Source: Acididesulfobacillus acetoxydans (GTDB taxonomy: Bacteria; Bacillota; Desulfitobacteriia; Desulfitobacteriales; Desulfitobacteriaceae). From it: a stretch of 64,000 bases of DNA. A model generated the notes under the pieces. The model did not search any database, had not been told where the DNA came from, and saw only the letters and a list, made by a program, of their open reading frames with translations. The translations under genes were made by a program, and so were the position numbers. This document shows, in pieces, positions 39,165-48,397 of this stretch. The DNA is taken from contig NZ_LR746496.1 in assembly GCF_902729405.1 (NCBI RefSeq), positions 1,798,001 through 1,862,000 on the forward strand. The letters run 5' to 3'. Position 1 is the stretch's first letter; every line of letters starts with the position of its first letter.

Positions 39165-40628
39165 GTGTCTCTTAGCATGTACCCAGCTTTAAATGGCGGT
39201 CAGTTTCGCCTGTTCAATGACAGGCAGGTCAATGCGATTCATGAAGGGGTTGTCAGGCTTCTGGAGGACGTGGGTTTGAAAGTAAAGAGCAAACGGGCCT
39301 ACGAGATCTTTGAGAAGAGTGGGGCCCTCACCGATCCGGCGGCCGAAACAGTGAGGATTCCGCGTACCCTGCTGGAAAAAGCCATTCGGACGGCACCCTC
39401 GCGCGTGACGATCCATGGTCGGGAGGAAAAGGATGATGTTGTGCTGGAAAAGAACCGGGTGCACTTTGGCACCGGCGGTACGGTCATGTATGCCTTGGAT
39501 TTTGAAACAGGAGAGAGAAGACTGACCCATACGCAGGATGTGCGTGATTTAGCCCGCTTGGTCGACGGGTTGGAGAATATTGCTTTCTACGTCATTCATA
39601 CCTATCCGGCGGACGTGGCGGAAAAAGATGTGGATGTAAACCGTTTTTACTGGGCGATCACCAATACCACCAAACCCATTATGGGCGGGATGTACACCCT
39701 GGAAGGGCTGAGGGAGGCGATCAAAGTCTCGGAAATGGTGGCCGGGGGAGCGGACAAATTGCGCGAGCGTCCTTTTGTTTCGTTTATTACGCTTATGGTA
39801 AGCCCCTTGGTCATGGATTGGCATTATACGGATTTTCTCATTGAAGTTGCGGCCAAGGGGCTTCCCCTGGCCGTACCCTCAGAACCTTTGGCGGGAGCCA
39901 CATCCCCGGTAACTCTTGCCTCGACCATCACCCTAAATCTCGCGGAGAGTTTAGCCGGTCTTACTTTGGCTCAGCTGGTCCGGCCGGGCACCCCGACACT
40001 GATCGGTACCACGTCCAGTATCATGGACATGAAAACCGGCACTTATGTGGCCGGCGCGATTGAGTCATCCCTCATCAATGCCGGCATTGCCCAGATGGCA
40101 CAGTACTACGGTCTTCCGCTTTATGCGACTGGCGGGCAATCCGATGCCAAACTCAATGATGCCCAGGCCGGCTACGAGAGTGCTGCTCAGGCCATGGTTC
40201 TCGGCCTGTCGGGAGCCAACTGGGTTCATGACGCAGCGGGGCTCCTGGAGTGCTGCACAACCGTATCGTACGAAAAGACGGTTATCGACAACGAGATCTT
40301 AGGCAATGTGCTCAGGGTTTTGCGAGGGGTGGAGGTCACGGACGATACCTTGGCTATCGATGTGATTAAAGCGCAAGGGCCGGGGGGGAACTTCCTGGCG
40401 CATCCTCACACGGCGGAACACTTTCGAAGCGAATTTTTTCTGCCACAAGTGTCAGACCGCTGGAACCGGATTACCTGGAAACAATCGGGGAGCCTTGATG
40501 CTCATGCCCGGGCGCATCAGTTAGCCGAAAAGGTTTTAAAGACACATCGGGCGGTTCCCGTCGAGCCGAAGCTGCGGGAGGAAATTCGCCGTCTCTTTCC
40601 GGGAATCACAGGGGAAGACCTCGGCTAG
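39165..40628 (+). CDS. MttB-superfamily (non-pyrrolysine) methyltransferase 2
   Basis: A 487-residue paralogue of the protein at 35065. The two share the framework GAVRRL-type start, GTGGT-VLD, the METHYL-site region AGATSPVTLAST and the C-terminal HFRSEFFLPQVSDRW, but differ clearly in between, so they may act on different amines or on successive methyl groups. No in-frame TAG. GTG at 39165 follows GGGGAG. Together with 38511 it forms a complete demethylation module. Confidence 0.9.
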   Translation: MSLSMYPALNGGQFRLFNDRQVNAIHEGVVRLLEDVGLKVKSKRAYEIFEKSGALTDPAAETVRIPRTLLEKAIRTAPSRVTIHGREEKDDVVLEKNRVHFGTGGTVMYALDFETGERRLTHTQDVRDLARLVDGLENIAFYVIHTYPADVAEKDVDVNRFYWAITNTTKPIMGGMYTLEGLREAIKVSEMVAGGADKLRERPFVSFITLMVSPLVMDWHYTDFLIEVAAKGLPLAVPSEPLAGATSPVTLASTITLNLAESLAGLTLAQLVRPGTPTLIGTTSSIMDMKTGTYVAGAIESSLINAGIAQMAQYYGLPLYATGGQSDAKLNDAQAGYESAAQAMVLGLSGANWVHDAAGLLECCTTVSYEKTVIDNEILGNVLRVLRGVEVTDDTLAIDVIKAQGPGGNFLAHPHTAEHFRSEFFLPQVSDRWNRITWKQSGSLDAHARAHQLAEKVLKTHRAVPVEPKLREEIRRLFPGITGEDLG

Positions 40629-40745
40629 CCGTGTAGATCCCAGATCGCATAAATGTTGTGGCACCATCAGACGAGGAAAGCGAGTGAGCGTTTATTTCCG
40701 GCACATAAAACAATGCCGGGGAATACCGGCGGGAGGGTTAAGGGG

Positions 40746-42065
40746 ATGGATTTGCGCAATTTTCTTAAGGAGCTGGAGGCACACAGTGAGCTGGAGAGGT
40801 TCGGGAGGCCGGTCTCCCTGCAATACCAATTGGGAGACATTTTGTTCACTTTGGAGCAGAAGGGTCTGGGGGCCGGGCTGTTTCTCGAAGTCGGCAAATC
40901 CATGCCGGTAGTCGGCGGCATTCTCGCTTCACCGCGACGTATCGCCCTGGCGCTGGGATGTCGGCGGGAAGAAATTGTCGACCGCTGCCTGGCGGCCTTG
41001 ACGCAACCCTGCCCACCGAAAAGGGTGGAAAAAGCGGCTTGCCAAGAGGTAGTCTTTAGAGATGAAGAGGTTGACTTGGGTTTCCTGCCTGTTCCAGTCC
41101 ATGCCCGCAGGGATCGGGGACCGTTTATTACCGCCGGTGTCGTCGTTTCCAAGGATCCAGAGACCGGATGCCAGAATTTGTCGTTTCAACGCATGCAGGT
41201 CAAGGGCAAGAACAAACTTGGTATTATGATCAATGAGTGGCGTCACTTGCGGGACTTTTACCGTAAGGCAGAGCTTCAGGGGGAATCCTTGCCTATTAGT
41301 GTTGCCATTGGAGTCAACCCTTGCATTATGATGGCCGCCGGATTTCGTTACGATGGTGACGAAATGGAACTGGCCGGTGCCTTGGCGGGGGAGGAGTTGC
41401 CAGTCAGCAAATCTGTCACAAATGATATTTTAGTACCGGCCGATGCGGAGATCATTATTGAGGGTGTCATTGAACCGCATGCCAGGGAAGAAGAAGGGCC
41501 GTTGGGGGAATTTACCGGGCACTATTCCAAAGCTTGGCCCAGCCCGGTTTTGCGTGTCAAGGCTATGAGCATGCGCAAAAACCCCATCTATCAAACGATC
41601 GCCGGAGCGTCTTTTGAACATGTTAACCTGGGTAATGTCCTGCCGCGTGAACCCATTCTCAAACAGTTTGTTACCTACGCCTCGGGTAATGTCAAGGCAT
41701 TGCACTTACCCCCCTATGGCTCAGGCTTTCTTGCTTTAATCGCCTTGGAGAAAACGAATCCCGGCGAGCCGAAAAACGTGGCTTTAGCCGCTTTGGTTTC
41801 CCATGTTAATATTAAAGCGGTAATCGTGGTAGATCCGGACATCGACATTTTCAACCCCCATGAAGTGCTATGGGCTCTGACCACGCGGGTTCGTCCCGAT
41901 CTCGACGTTTTCACCGTGCCGGGGGCCCAGGGGCACGAATTGGACCCGACTTCAGACGACCGCGGTGTACTGTGTAAAGTCGGAATTGATGCCACCCAGT
42001 TGGAGAAAAACTCTGGCTTCGAGCGGGTGCGCTACCGGAATGTCAACCTGGATGATGTGCGTTAA
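40746..42065 (+). CDS. UbiD family decarboxylase
   Basis: A 439-residue UbiD-fold protein. Family features are the N-terminal LRNFLKELEAHSEL, the prFMN/metal-binding region with REEEGPLGEFTGHYS carrying the catalytic E-R-E type acidic residues, and VVDPDIDIFNPHEVLWALTTR (in parts). UbiD enzymes decarboxylate aromatic, heteroaromatic or unsaturated acids with prenylated FMN made by UbiX, which is not encoded here. ATG at 40746 was preferred to an upstream in-frame TTG because it follows GGGTTAAGGGG and starts the conserved domain. In this island it may remove a carboxylate after demethylation. Confidence 0.9.
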   Translation: MDLRNFLKELEAHSELERFGRPVSLQYQLGDILFTLEQKGLGAGLFLEVGKSMPVVGGILASPRRIALALGCRREEIVDRCLAALTQPCPPKRVEKAACQEVVFRDEEVDLGFLPVPVHARRDRGPFITAGVVVSKDPETGCQNLSFQRMQVKGKNKLGIMINEWRHLRDFYRKAELQGESLPISVAIGVNPCIMMAAGFRYDGDEMELAGALAGEELPVSKSVTNDILVPADAEIIIEGVIEPHAREEEGPLGEFTGHYSKAWPSPVLRVKAMSMRKNPIYQTIAGASFEHVNLGNVLPREPILKQFVTYASGNVKALHLPPYGSGFLALIALEKTNPGEPKNVALAALVSHVNIKAVIVVDPDIDIFNPHEVLWALTTRVRPDLDVFTVPGAQGHELDPTSDDRGVLCKVGIDATQLEKNSGFERVRYRNVNLDDVR

Positions 42066-42164
42066 TACCCGGTCGGAAAATAATCGCTTGCGGTGAAATG
42101 TCCCGTCTGTCACCCAGACAGAAGCGCTCAATGGAATCGCAAGTAGATAAGAGGGGGGAGAAAG

Positions 42165-43505
42165 GTGAGAAGGGTGATTTTGGCGGGATACACGGTGCTT
42201 GATTCGACTACGGTTTTGGCCGGAACCGGACTGTGCTGGCGAGACGACAAGATCGAAGCCGTGCTGGGCAATGAGGAGTTACGGGCTCTGTCCGGAGTGG
42301 ACGAAATCTTCGATTGTCGGGACAGCATCATCATTCCCGGTTTTATCGATGGGCATGTCCATCTGTATGGTATGTTGGCTCACGGACTGCTGCCGCAAAA
42401 GCCGCTGCCCGATTTTCATGAATTCCTGCGCACACATTGGTGGCCGGATGTGGAAAACCGTCTCCACGCACAGGATATCACGGCTGCTGCCCGAGTATCC
42501 TGTGTGGAGCACATCAAGAGCGGTGTTACGACAATCTGTGACGTTGTGGAAGCTCCCAATGCCGGCCCGGGTATATTGGAACAGGAGGCCGCCGTGGTTA
42601 AGGAACTGGGACTGAGGGGGGTATTTTCGACAGAAGCTTCGGAACGGCTGGGAGAGGACAGAGCCGCCAAGTTGCTGGCGGAAAATGTCGCTTTTGCTCG
42701 CTCCCACACGGGTGACGCGTCGATCAGAGGCATGATGAGCATTCATACGACTTTCACCGGCCGTCCGGATTTTTTACGCAGGGCGACTGCTCTTGCCCGG
42801 GAGTTTAACTTGGACTTCCATATGCATTTATCCGAGAGTGATTATGAAGCGGAAATTTGCGAGCAAGAGCACGGTTTGCGTCCGACTGAACTCTATGAGC
42901 GGCTGGGGATCTTAGGACCCTATGTGGTCGCTTCGCAAGGAGTTTCTTTGCTGCCGCGTGAACTGGCGATTCTGCGCCGGTATGGCTGCCGGCTGGTGCA
43001 TATGCCGCTGAGCAACTGTGAAGTCGGGGGCGGATTCGCGCCGGTGCCGGCGATGCTGGCAGCCGGCATCAGAGTAGGTCTGGGGACTGACGGATATGTG
43101 AATGATTTTTTTGAGGTCATGCGCGGGGCCTTTCTGATACACAAAGCCGTGGCCAAGAACTCCGCCGTGATGCCCGCACAGATTGTTTTTTCTATGGCTA
43201 CCGCTCTGGGGGCGGAGGTGTTGGGCTTCAGCGATCTGGGTCAGTTGAGACCGGGGTTTCGGGCGGATTTTGTCGTATTGGACGATTGGTTTCCCACTCC
43301 TCTGACACCGGGGAATTTCTTTGACCAGTTGGTCGCTTTCGGCCGGTCCGAGTATGTACGCGATGTTTATGTGGCGGGGCGGGCGATTATGCGGGAAAGA
43401 CAAATCCTGCACGCAGAGGAAAACATGCTGCGGCGAAGCCTGCGGGAAAGGAGCCTGAATTTTTGGTCAAGCGCTGCCCGGCGGCAAAACGGCACCGGGC
43501 AGTAA
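42165..43505 (+). CDS. SsnA/TrzN-like amidohydrolase
   Basis: A 446-residue metal-dependent amidohydrolase with beta-sandwich and TIM barrel. Metal ligands: IDGHVHLYG (H-x-H), HMHLSESDY, and the aspartate in GLGTDGYV. Such proteins deaminate or hydrolyse heterocyclic compounds (guanine, 8-oxoguanine, triazines, creatinine-type rings). SsnA is linked to selenium-dependent hydroxylase clusters in enterobacteria. GTG at 42165 follows GGGGGGAGAAAG. A second member of the same superfamily lies at the right edge. Confidence 0.88.
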   Translation: MRRVILAGYTVLDSTTVLAGTGLCWRDDKIEAVLGNEELRALSGVDEIFDCRDSIIIPGFIDGHVHLYGMLAHGLLPQKPLPDFHEFLRTHWWPDVENRLHAQDITAAARVSCVEHIKSGVTTICDVVEAPNAGPGILEQEAAVVKELGLRGVFSTEASERLGEDRAAKLLAENVAFARSHTGDASIRGMMSIHTTFTGRPDFLRRATALAREFNLDFHMHLSESDYEAEICEQEHGLRPTELYERLGILGPYVVASQGVSLLPRELAILRRYGCRLVHMPLSNCEVGGGFAPVPAMLAAGIRVGLGTDGYVNDFFEVMRGAFLIHKAVAKNSAVMPAQIVFSMATALGAEVLGFSDLGQLRPGFRADFVVLDDWFPTPLTPGNFFDQLVAFGRSEYVRDVYVAGRAIMRERQILHAEENMLRRSLRERSLNFWSSAARRQNGTGQ

Positions 43506-43653
43506 AGCAAAGTGCCGTTGGAAGAAATAGGTTCGGCGAGACGGGGCCTCTGCGCCTAGAGTGGTGTAACGGCGATACGTCGATAGCACAAAAATGTCGC
43601 GAAAATGTTCTCTGCGCCGGTCTTGGTCGACGTTATGCGGGGAGGTGAGAAAA

Positions 43654-44763
43654 GTGTTCGACTTACAGCAATCAGCGGGGGTGAGCTTGGCGGCCGAATT
43701 TTGCGGGATTAAGTTGCAAAGTCCGTTTGTTCTTTCATCCGGACCGCTCTCCTATGCGGCGGAAGGTTTGATCAGGGCCCACCGGGCAGGGGCTGGGGCG
43801 GTGGTGACAAAGACAATTAGACTTCGGGCCGCAGTTAACCCCGTGCATCATATCAGCGCGGTTGACAGGGATTCTTTGATCAACTGTGAGAAATGGGCGG
43901 ATTCCAAGCCAGACCTATGGTTTGAACGCGAGATTCCCATGGCCAAAGAAGCCGGGGTTGTCGTGATTGCCAGCGTCGGGCACACCCGGGAGGAAGCGGC
44001 AAGGTTGGTCAAGGGCTGTGCCGAGGCTGGAGCAGATGCTATTGAGCTCGTATCATACAGGGAAGACGTGCTCCTACCCATGCTCAAAGCAGTCAAAGAT
44101 CTAGTTTCTCTTCCCGTGATCTGCAAATTAAGCGGTAACTGGCGGGATCCGGTGGGCATAGCGCTAAAATGCTTAGAAGAAGGAGCAGACGCCATCTCTG
44201 CCATTGATTCCCTGGGTCCCGCCCTTAAGATCGACATTGCCCATGCCCGCCCGGCTATGTTCAGCCGTGACGGCTACGGTTGGCTCTCCGGGGCCGCTAT
44301 GCGGCCTTTGGCCTTGAGAATCAATGCGGAGATTGCCCGTAAAGGCTGTGACAATTTGATGGGGATTGGCGGCGTAACCAAGGCTGAAGATGCGGTTGAG
44401 TACATGATGGTGGGAGCAAAGGTTGTCGGTTTCCACTCCATTGCTCTCCTCAAGGGCGTGGACTATATCGCTAAACTTTGCCGGGATACGGCAATCCTTT
44501 TGGCTCAACTGGGTTACGGCAGTCTTCAGGAGGTAATCGGCGCAGCCTTGCCGAATTTTCCCCAAGAGGAACGCCTGGGGCGGTTGGAGTTCCATTTAGG
44601 GCCAGGGTGCACGAACTGTCGCCGTTGTGTAACGGTTTGTCCTTATCAGGCACGTACTTTGGAGTTTCCCGTCATGAAAGTCGACCAAGACTTGTGCCGA
44701 AGCTGCGGCCTGTGTCTCTCTGTCTGTCCCAGCGGGGCGCTCCTGGCCACCCTCGCCGATTGA
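43654..44763 (+). CDS. PreA-like dihydroorotate/dihydropyrimidine dehydrogenase with two 4Fe-4S clusters
   Basis: A 369-residue protein. Residues about 10-300 form a flavin-binding dihydroorotate-dehydrogenase-like barrel (LQSPFVLSSGPLSYAAEG, SLPVICKLSGNW, LMGIGGVTKAEDAVEYMMVGA in parts). The C-terminus has two ferredoxin motifs, CTNCRRCVTVCP and CRSCGLCLSVCP. This resembles PreA, the catalytic half of NAD-dependent dihydropyrimidine dehydrogenase; PreT is missing. It could reduce or oxidise a ring in the pathway with ferredoxin. GTG at 43654 has GGAGGTGA 5 bp upstream. Confidence 0.87.
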   Translation: MFDLQQSAGVSLAAEFCGIKLQSPFVLSSGPLSYAAEGLIRAHRAGAGAVVTKTIRLRAAVNPVHHISAVDRDSLINCEKWADSKPDLWFEREIPMAKEAGVVVIASVGHTREEAARLVKGCAEAGADAIELVSYREDVLLPMLKAVKDLVSLPVICKLSGNWRDPVGIALKCLEEGADAISAIDSLGPALKIDIAHARPAMFSRDGYGWLSGAAMRPLALRINAEIARKGCDNLMGIGGVTKAEDAVEYMMVGAKVVGFHSIALLKGVDYIAKLCRDTAILLAQLGYGSLQEVIGAALPNFPQEERLGRLEFHLGPGCTNCRRCVTVCPYQARTLEFPVMKVDQDLCRSCGLCLSVCPSGALLATLAD

Positions 44764-44837
44764 TAGGCGCCAAGGCCTGCGGGAAAAGCGGCAATCGTCT
44801 TCCGGTGCGTGTCAGGCAGCTTTGAAACACAGGGCTG

Positions 44838-44877
44838 GGCCTTGATTCAGGCCTTAGCGGCCGAGAACACGGCCGCT
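44838..44877 (+). other. tandem hairpins ahead of the M20 hydrolase gene
   Basis: GGCCT/AGGCC (44838-44853) and AGCGGCCG/CGGCCGCT (44856-44877, 8-bp perfect stem, 6-nt loop) follow each other. No T-tract. They lie in the 210-bp gap between the PreA-like and M20 genes and could stabilise or divide the transcript. Confidence 0.5.
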
Positions 44878-44974
44878 GCGGTAAAGGAGAAAATCAGCAA
44901 GATAAGGGGGGAGAGAAGGGCAGTGGTTTCCGAGCGCCGAACGAATTCGGGAATACCCTGACCCGGCAAGGTTT

Positions 44975-46147
44975 ATGAAAAATAGGTGGGAACACGTTCT
45001 AAAGTTGGTCCAGGCATTGGTTAAACGCCCGAGTTTAACCGGTGAAGAGGGGGAAGTGGCTGATTTCCTGCAGCGAACTCTTCCCGAATACGGGTTCGAT
45101 CAGATTGTGCAGGATCCATATGGGAATGTGCTGGGGCGAATCGGGCAATCTGCCGCCGGTGGGCTCTTATTTGACGCTCACCTTGATACGGTCGCGGTGC
45201 ACAATCCGGAGGATTGGCATCACGACCCTTACGGCGGAGAGGTTTGGCAAGACAAAATTTTTGGGCGGGGAATTGCGGACATGAAAGGAGCTTTGGCCGC
45301 GGCTATCGTAGCGGTGGGGGAACTGCGGCTGGAAGGATGGGAACCATCCGGGCCTTTTTGGCTTTCCGGCACGGTAGGTGAAGAGGTGGCCGAGGGGGCA
45401 ATGTTGGAGAAAGTGCTCGACCGTGTTCAGCCGGAGACGACCATCATCGGGGAGAGTACAGGACTGCAACTGGCCGTCGGTCAACGCGGACGGGCAGAGA
45501 TTATCTTGGACGTGAAGGGACGGTCAGCCCACTCCGCTCATGCGGATTTAGGGATCAATGCCATTACCGGGGCTATGCAGGCCTTAGCGGAGGTGGCCAA
45601 GCTGGAAGCGCCTTCTTCCGGCTTGGGTGAAGGAAGTTTAGTGGCCACGGATATTATCTCCAGCCCCTACCCCGGCCGTTCCGTGGTTCCTTCCGGCTGT
45701 CGGATTACCCTCGATAGGCGCGTACTTTTGGGGGAAACGCCAACTTCGGTCTTGGAAGGCATCAACAACTCTTTACCGTCGGAAATAAACGCCAGGGCCA
45801 AGCTGGCTCGGTATGCTTTTCAAACCTACACGGGCCGGGCTGTCACGGGGGACAGTTTTGCCCCGGCCTGGTATTTCGAACCTAGTCAGAGACGTGTGCG
45901 GGAGGCCTTGACCGCCCTTAACCGTGCCGGTATTCAGGCTGGTCCGACGACTTATGGCTTTTGCACGAACGGCAGTGGCAGTGCGGGAAAGAGAGGGATC
46001 TTTACTTTGGGTTTCGGTCCCGGGCATGAAGCGGATGCGCATACGACGGATGAGTCCCTGGCTGTCGATCAATTGCTGGGAGCGGTGCAGGGGTACAAGG
46101 CCTTGTTCCGTTCTTTGCTGAGGAGGGAAGAAAATGTCCGTTCATGA
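44975..46147 (+). CDS. YgeY-like M20 family metallohydrolase
   Basis: A 390-residue M20 (ArgE/DapE-type) hydrolase. Metal-site motifs: LLFDAHLDTVAV, GRGIADMKGALAA, the catalytic glutamates in GTVGEEVAEGA, and GESTGLQLAVGQRGRAEI. The sequence layout resembles YgeY, annotated as a selenium-metabolism-linked hydrolase because of its neighbourhood with SsnA and molybdenum hydroxylases, the same neighbours as here. It should cleave an N-acyl or carbamoyl bond. The ATG at 44975 lacks a strong ribosome binding site (GGCAAGG). Its end overlaps the next gene by 14 bp. Confidence 0.88.
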   Translation: MKNRWEHVLKLVQALVKRPSLTGEEGEVADFLQRTLPEYGFDQIVQDPYGNVLGRIGQSAAGGLLFDAHLDTVAVHNPEDWHHDPYGGEVWQDKIFGRGIADMKGALAAAIVAVGELRLEGWEPSGPFWLSGTVGEEVAEGAMLEKVLDRVQPETTIIGESTGLQLAVGQRGRAEIILDVKGRSAHSAHADLGINAITGAMQALAEVAKLEAPSSGLGEGSLVATDIISSPYPGRSVVPSGCRITLDRRVLLGETPTSVLEGINNSLPSEINARAKLARYAFQTYTGRAVTGDSFAPAWYFEPSQRRVREALTALNRAGIQAGPTTYGFCTNGSGSAGKRGIFTLGFGPGHEADAHTTDESLAVDQLLGAVQGYKALFRSLLRREENVRS

Positions 46148-48392
46148 TTCTTGGCGCGTGGATGCCCGGGAGAAAGTCACCGGGCAAGCCCGTTTTGCCG
46201 CTGACCTGCATATCCCCGGACAGCTGATTGGTAAAGTCTGGCGCAGTGGACAGACCCATGCTCGTATCGTCAGCCTGGATGCCACAGAGGCAAAAAAAAT
46301 ACCGGGAGTGGTTAAGATCATGCTTGCCGGCGACATGCCGGCGCACACCACTTGGTCTACTTACCCGTTTCTGGCCCAAGGGAGGGTCCTTTATCAAGGG
46401 GATGCCGTGGCTTTAGTAGCGGCGGAATCAGAGGAGGCCGCTTTGGCGGCTCTTGCGCAAATGGAGGCGGTTTACGAAGCGCTGCCACCGGTGTTGTCGC
46501 TCGATGAGGCCCTGGAGGAAAGTGCCCCCATTCTCCATAACAGCTATCCGGATAATCGAGTGGCCAATTCTCATTGGCCGGTGCGCAAGGGTAACATCCG
46601 TGAAGGGTTTGAGCAAAGCGATCTTGTTTTGGAGCGTGAGTACCGCACCTCCCATGTCGAACATGCCTATATAGAACCCGAAGCAGTAGTGGTGATGACC
46701 GACTGGGATGGTTCCCTGATTATCTACGGTTCTACTCAGAATCCTTTTAATACGCGCCGGGCGGTGGCCGCGGCCACAGGTTATCCGCTCAACAAGGTAC
46801 GGGTGGTGCAGCAAGCAGTAGGCGGCTCCTTCGGTGGCAAGGAGGAATCCGTGGGACTCTTGGCCGGGAGGGCGTCTGTCCTCTGTCTGGCTACGGGACG
46901 GCCGGTGAAGATGACTTATAGCCGGGAGGAGTCGGTGATCGAAAGTTCTAAGCGCCATCCCTTTCGTTTTCGCTATAAAGTCGGGGCGAAAAGAGACGGC
47001 CGCCTAATGGCCTTACAAGCGGAATTGGTGGATGAAGGAGGAGCTTACAATTTTCAGGCACAGTTTATGAACTGGCGAGCCTGTGTACATGCCGCCGGAG
47101 TCTATCACATTCCTAATGTCGAAATTGATGTGTACGCCGTGCACACCAACCACGTTTTTGGCGGAGCTATGCGAGGTTATTCTTCGCCTCAGATCATCTT
47201 TGCCCAGGAGTCTCTCATGGATGAACTGGCGGCAGCGCTGGGGCTCGAGCCTTTGGCCCTGCGCCGCCTAAACTTTTTACGAGAAGGGGATGAGACGATT
47301 ACCGGTCAAATTTTGCATGAGCCGGTCAATGCTGAGAAAGTTACGCTCCGTGCTTTGGATTTAGCCGATTATGAAAGGAAAAAGGAGGCGTACCGCAGGC
47401 AAGATCCGGACACGAGGCAAGTAGGCGGTATTGGTTTTGCCACCTGCTTTCGCGGCTGCGGGCTGGGGGCGGAGGCTCCCGACGCAACCGGGGCCATTCT
47501 CTCTGTCCAGGAAGACGGCAGCATCGTCGTCCGCTCCAGTTTAACCGACATGGGGCAAGGTTTGCAGACAGCTCACGCCCAATTGGTGGCGCGGGAACTT
47601 GGAGTGTCCCCGGCACGGATCGTGAGTAAACCGGTGGATACCAGCCTTGTGCCTGAGGGTGGGATGACGGTGGCTTCCCGGGGTACCTACAGTGGGGGAA
47701 AACCGATTCTCCAAGCGGTGGCCCGGATTAAGCAAATTCTTTTACACGTGGCTGCCCAAAAACTGGAATGCTCTGCGGGTGAACTGGCCATGGCAAATGA
47801 CTGCGTCTTCCGGCGGGAGGATCCCAGCCAGAAACTGTCCTTTGCCGAGGTTGCTTCCGCAGCCTTTTGGAGCGGACATTCTCTCAGTGTAACGGAGTGG
47901 TTTCAGCCGGGTCCCCTCCGTTGGGAGCGGGAGACCGGCCAGGGTGAGGCCTTCCCTAGCTACACCTACAGCTGTGTGGTGGCGGAGGTGAGCGTCGATC
48001 GCCTGACAGGGAAAGCTACGGTGACAAAGTTAGTCTCCGTGCATGATGCCGGCAGGGTAGTACACGCCGGAGCGGCGAGCGGCCAGGTTTACGGTGGGAT
48101 GGCCATGGGTGTAGGTATGGCTCTTATGGAAGGGCTTAATTTTGAGCGCGGATTGGTGACCAGCACGAATTTTGACCGTTACTTAATTCCCACGGCGGCC
48201 GATATACCGGAAGCTGTGTTTGAGTTTCTGCCTTCGGATGGTAATTCTGGGGCGGCTGGTGCCAAGAGCTTAGGCGAGGCCACGGTGGAAGCGGTGCCGG
48301 CGGCGGTGGCCAACGCCCTTGCGGCTGCGGGATATCGCCTTCGCACCCTTCCGGCCCTAAGCGAAAGCCTTTTGAAGAGGGAACGGGGGTGA
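46134..48392 (+). CDS. molybdenum hydroxylase large subunit (xanthine dehydrogenase family)
   Basis: A 752-residue molybdopterin-binding subunit. Motifs: VRVVQQAVGGSFGGKEE (Mo-cofactor glycine loop), GGAMRGYSSPQ, FRGCGLGAEA, TDMGQGLQTA, and the catalytic glutamate in GAKSLGEATVE. Together with the FAD and 2Fe-2S genes that follow it makes a standard three-subunit hydroxylase, adding oxygen from water to an N-heterocycle or aldehyde. ATG at 46134 follows GAGGAGGGAAG and overlaps the M20 gene. Confidence 0.93.
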   Translation: MSVHDSWRVDAREKVTGQARFAADLHIPGQLIGKVWRSGQTHARIVSLDATEAKKIPGVVKIMLAGDMPAHTTWSTYPFLAQGRVLYQGDAVALVAAESEEAALAALAQMEAVYEALPPVLSLDEALEESAPILHNSYPDNRVANSHWPVRKGNIREGFEQSDLVLEREYRTSHVEHAYIEPEAVVVMTDWDGSLIIYGSTQNPFNTRRAVAAATGYPLNKVRVVQQAVGGSFGGKEESVGLLAGRASVLCLATGRPVKMTYSREESVIESSKRHPFRFRYKVGAKRDGRLMALQAELVDEGGAYNFQAQFMNWRACVHAAGVYHIPNVEIDVYAVHTNHVFGGAMRGYSSPQIIFAQESLMDELAAALGLEPLALRRLNFLREGDETITGQILHEPVNAEKVTLRALDLADYERKKEAYRRQDPDTRQVGGIGFATCFRGCGLGAEAPDATGAILSVQEDGSIVVRSSLTDMGQGLQTAHAQLVARELGVSPARIVSKPVDTSLVPEGGMTVASRGTYSGGKPILQAVARIKQILLHVAAQKLECSAGELAMANDCVFRREDPSQKLSFAEVASAAFWSGHSLSVTEWFQPGPLRWERETGQGEAFPSYTYSCVVAEVSVDRLTGKATVTKLVSVHDAGRVVHAGAASGQVYGGMAMGVGMALMEGLNFERGLVTSTNFDRYLIPTAADIPEAVFEFLPSDGNSGAAGAKSLGEATVEAVPAAVANALAAAGYRLRTLPALSESLLKRERG

Positions 48393-48397
48393 GAAAT

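Noticed and set aside
35065-40628. Pyrrolysine (in-frame TAG) in the MttB-like genes
   Set aside because: Both genes are full length without any in-frame amber codon, so they belong to the non-pyrrolysine branch.
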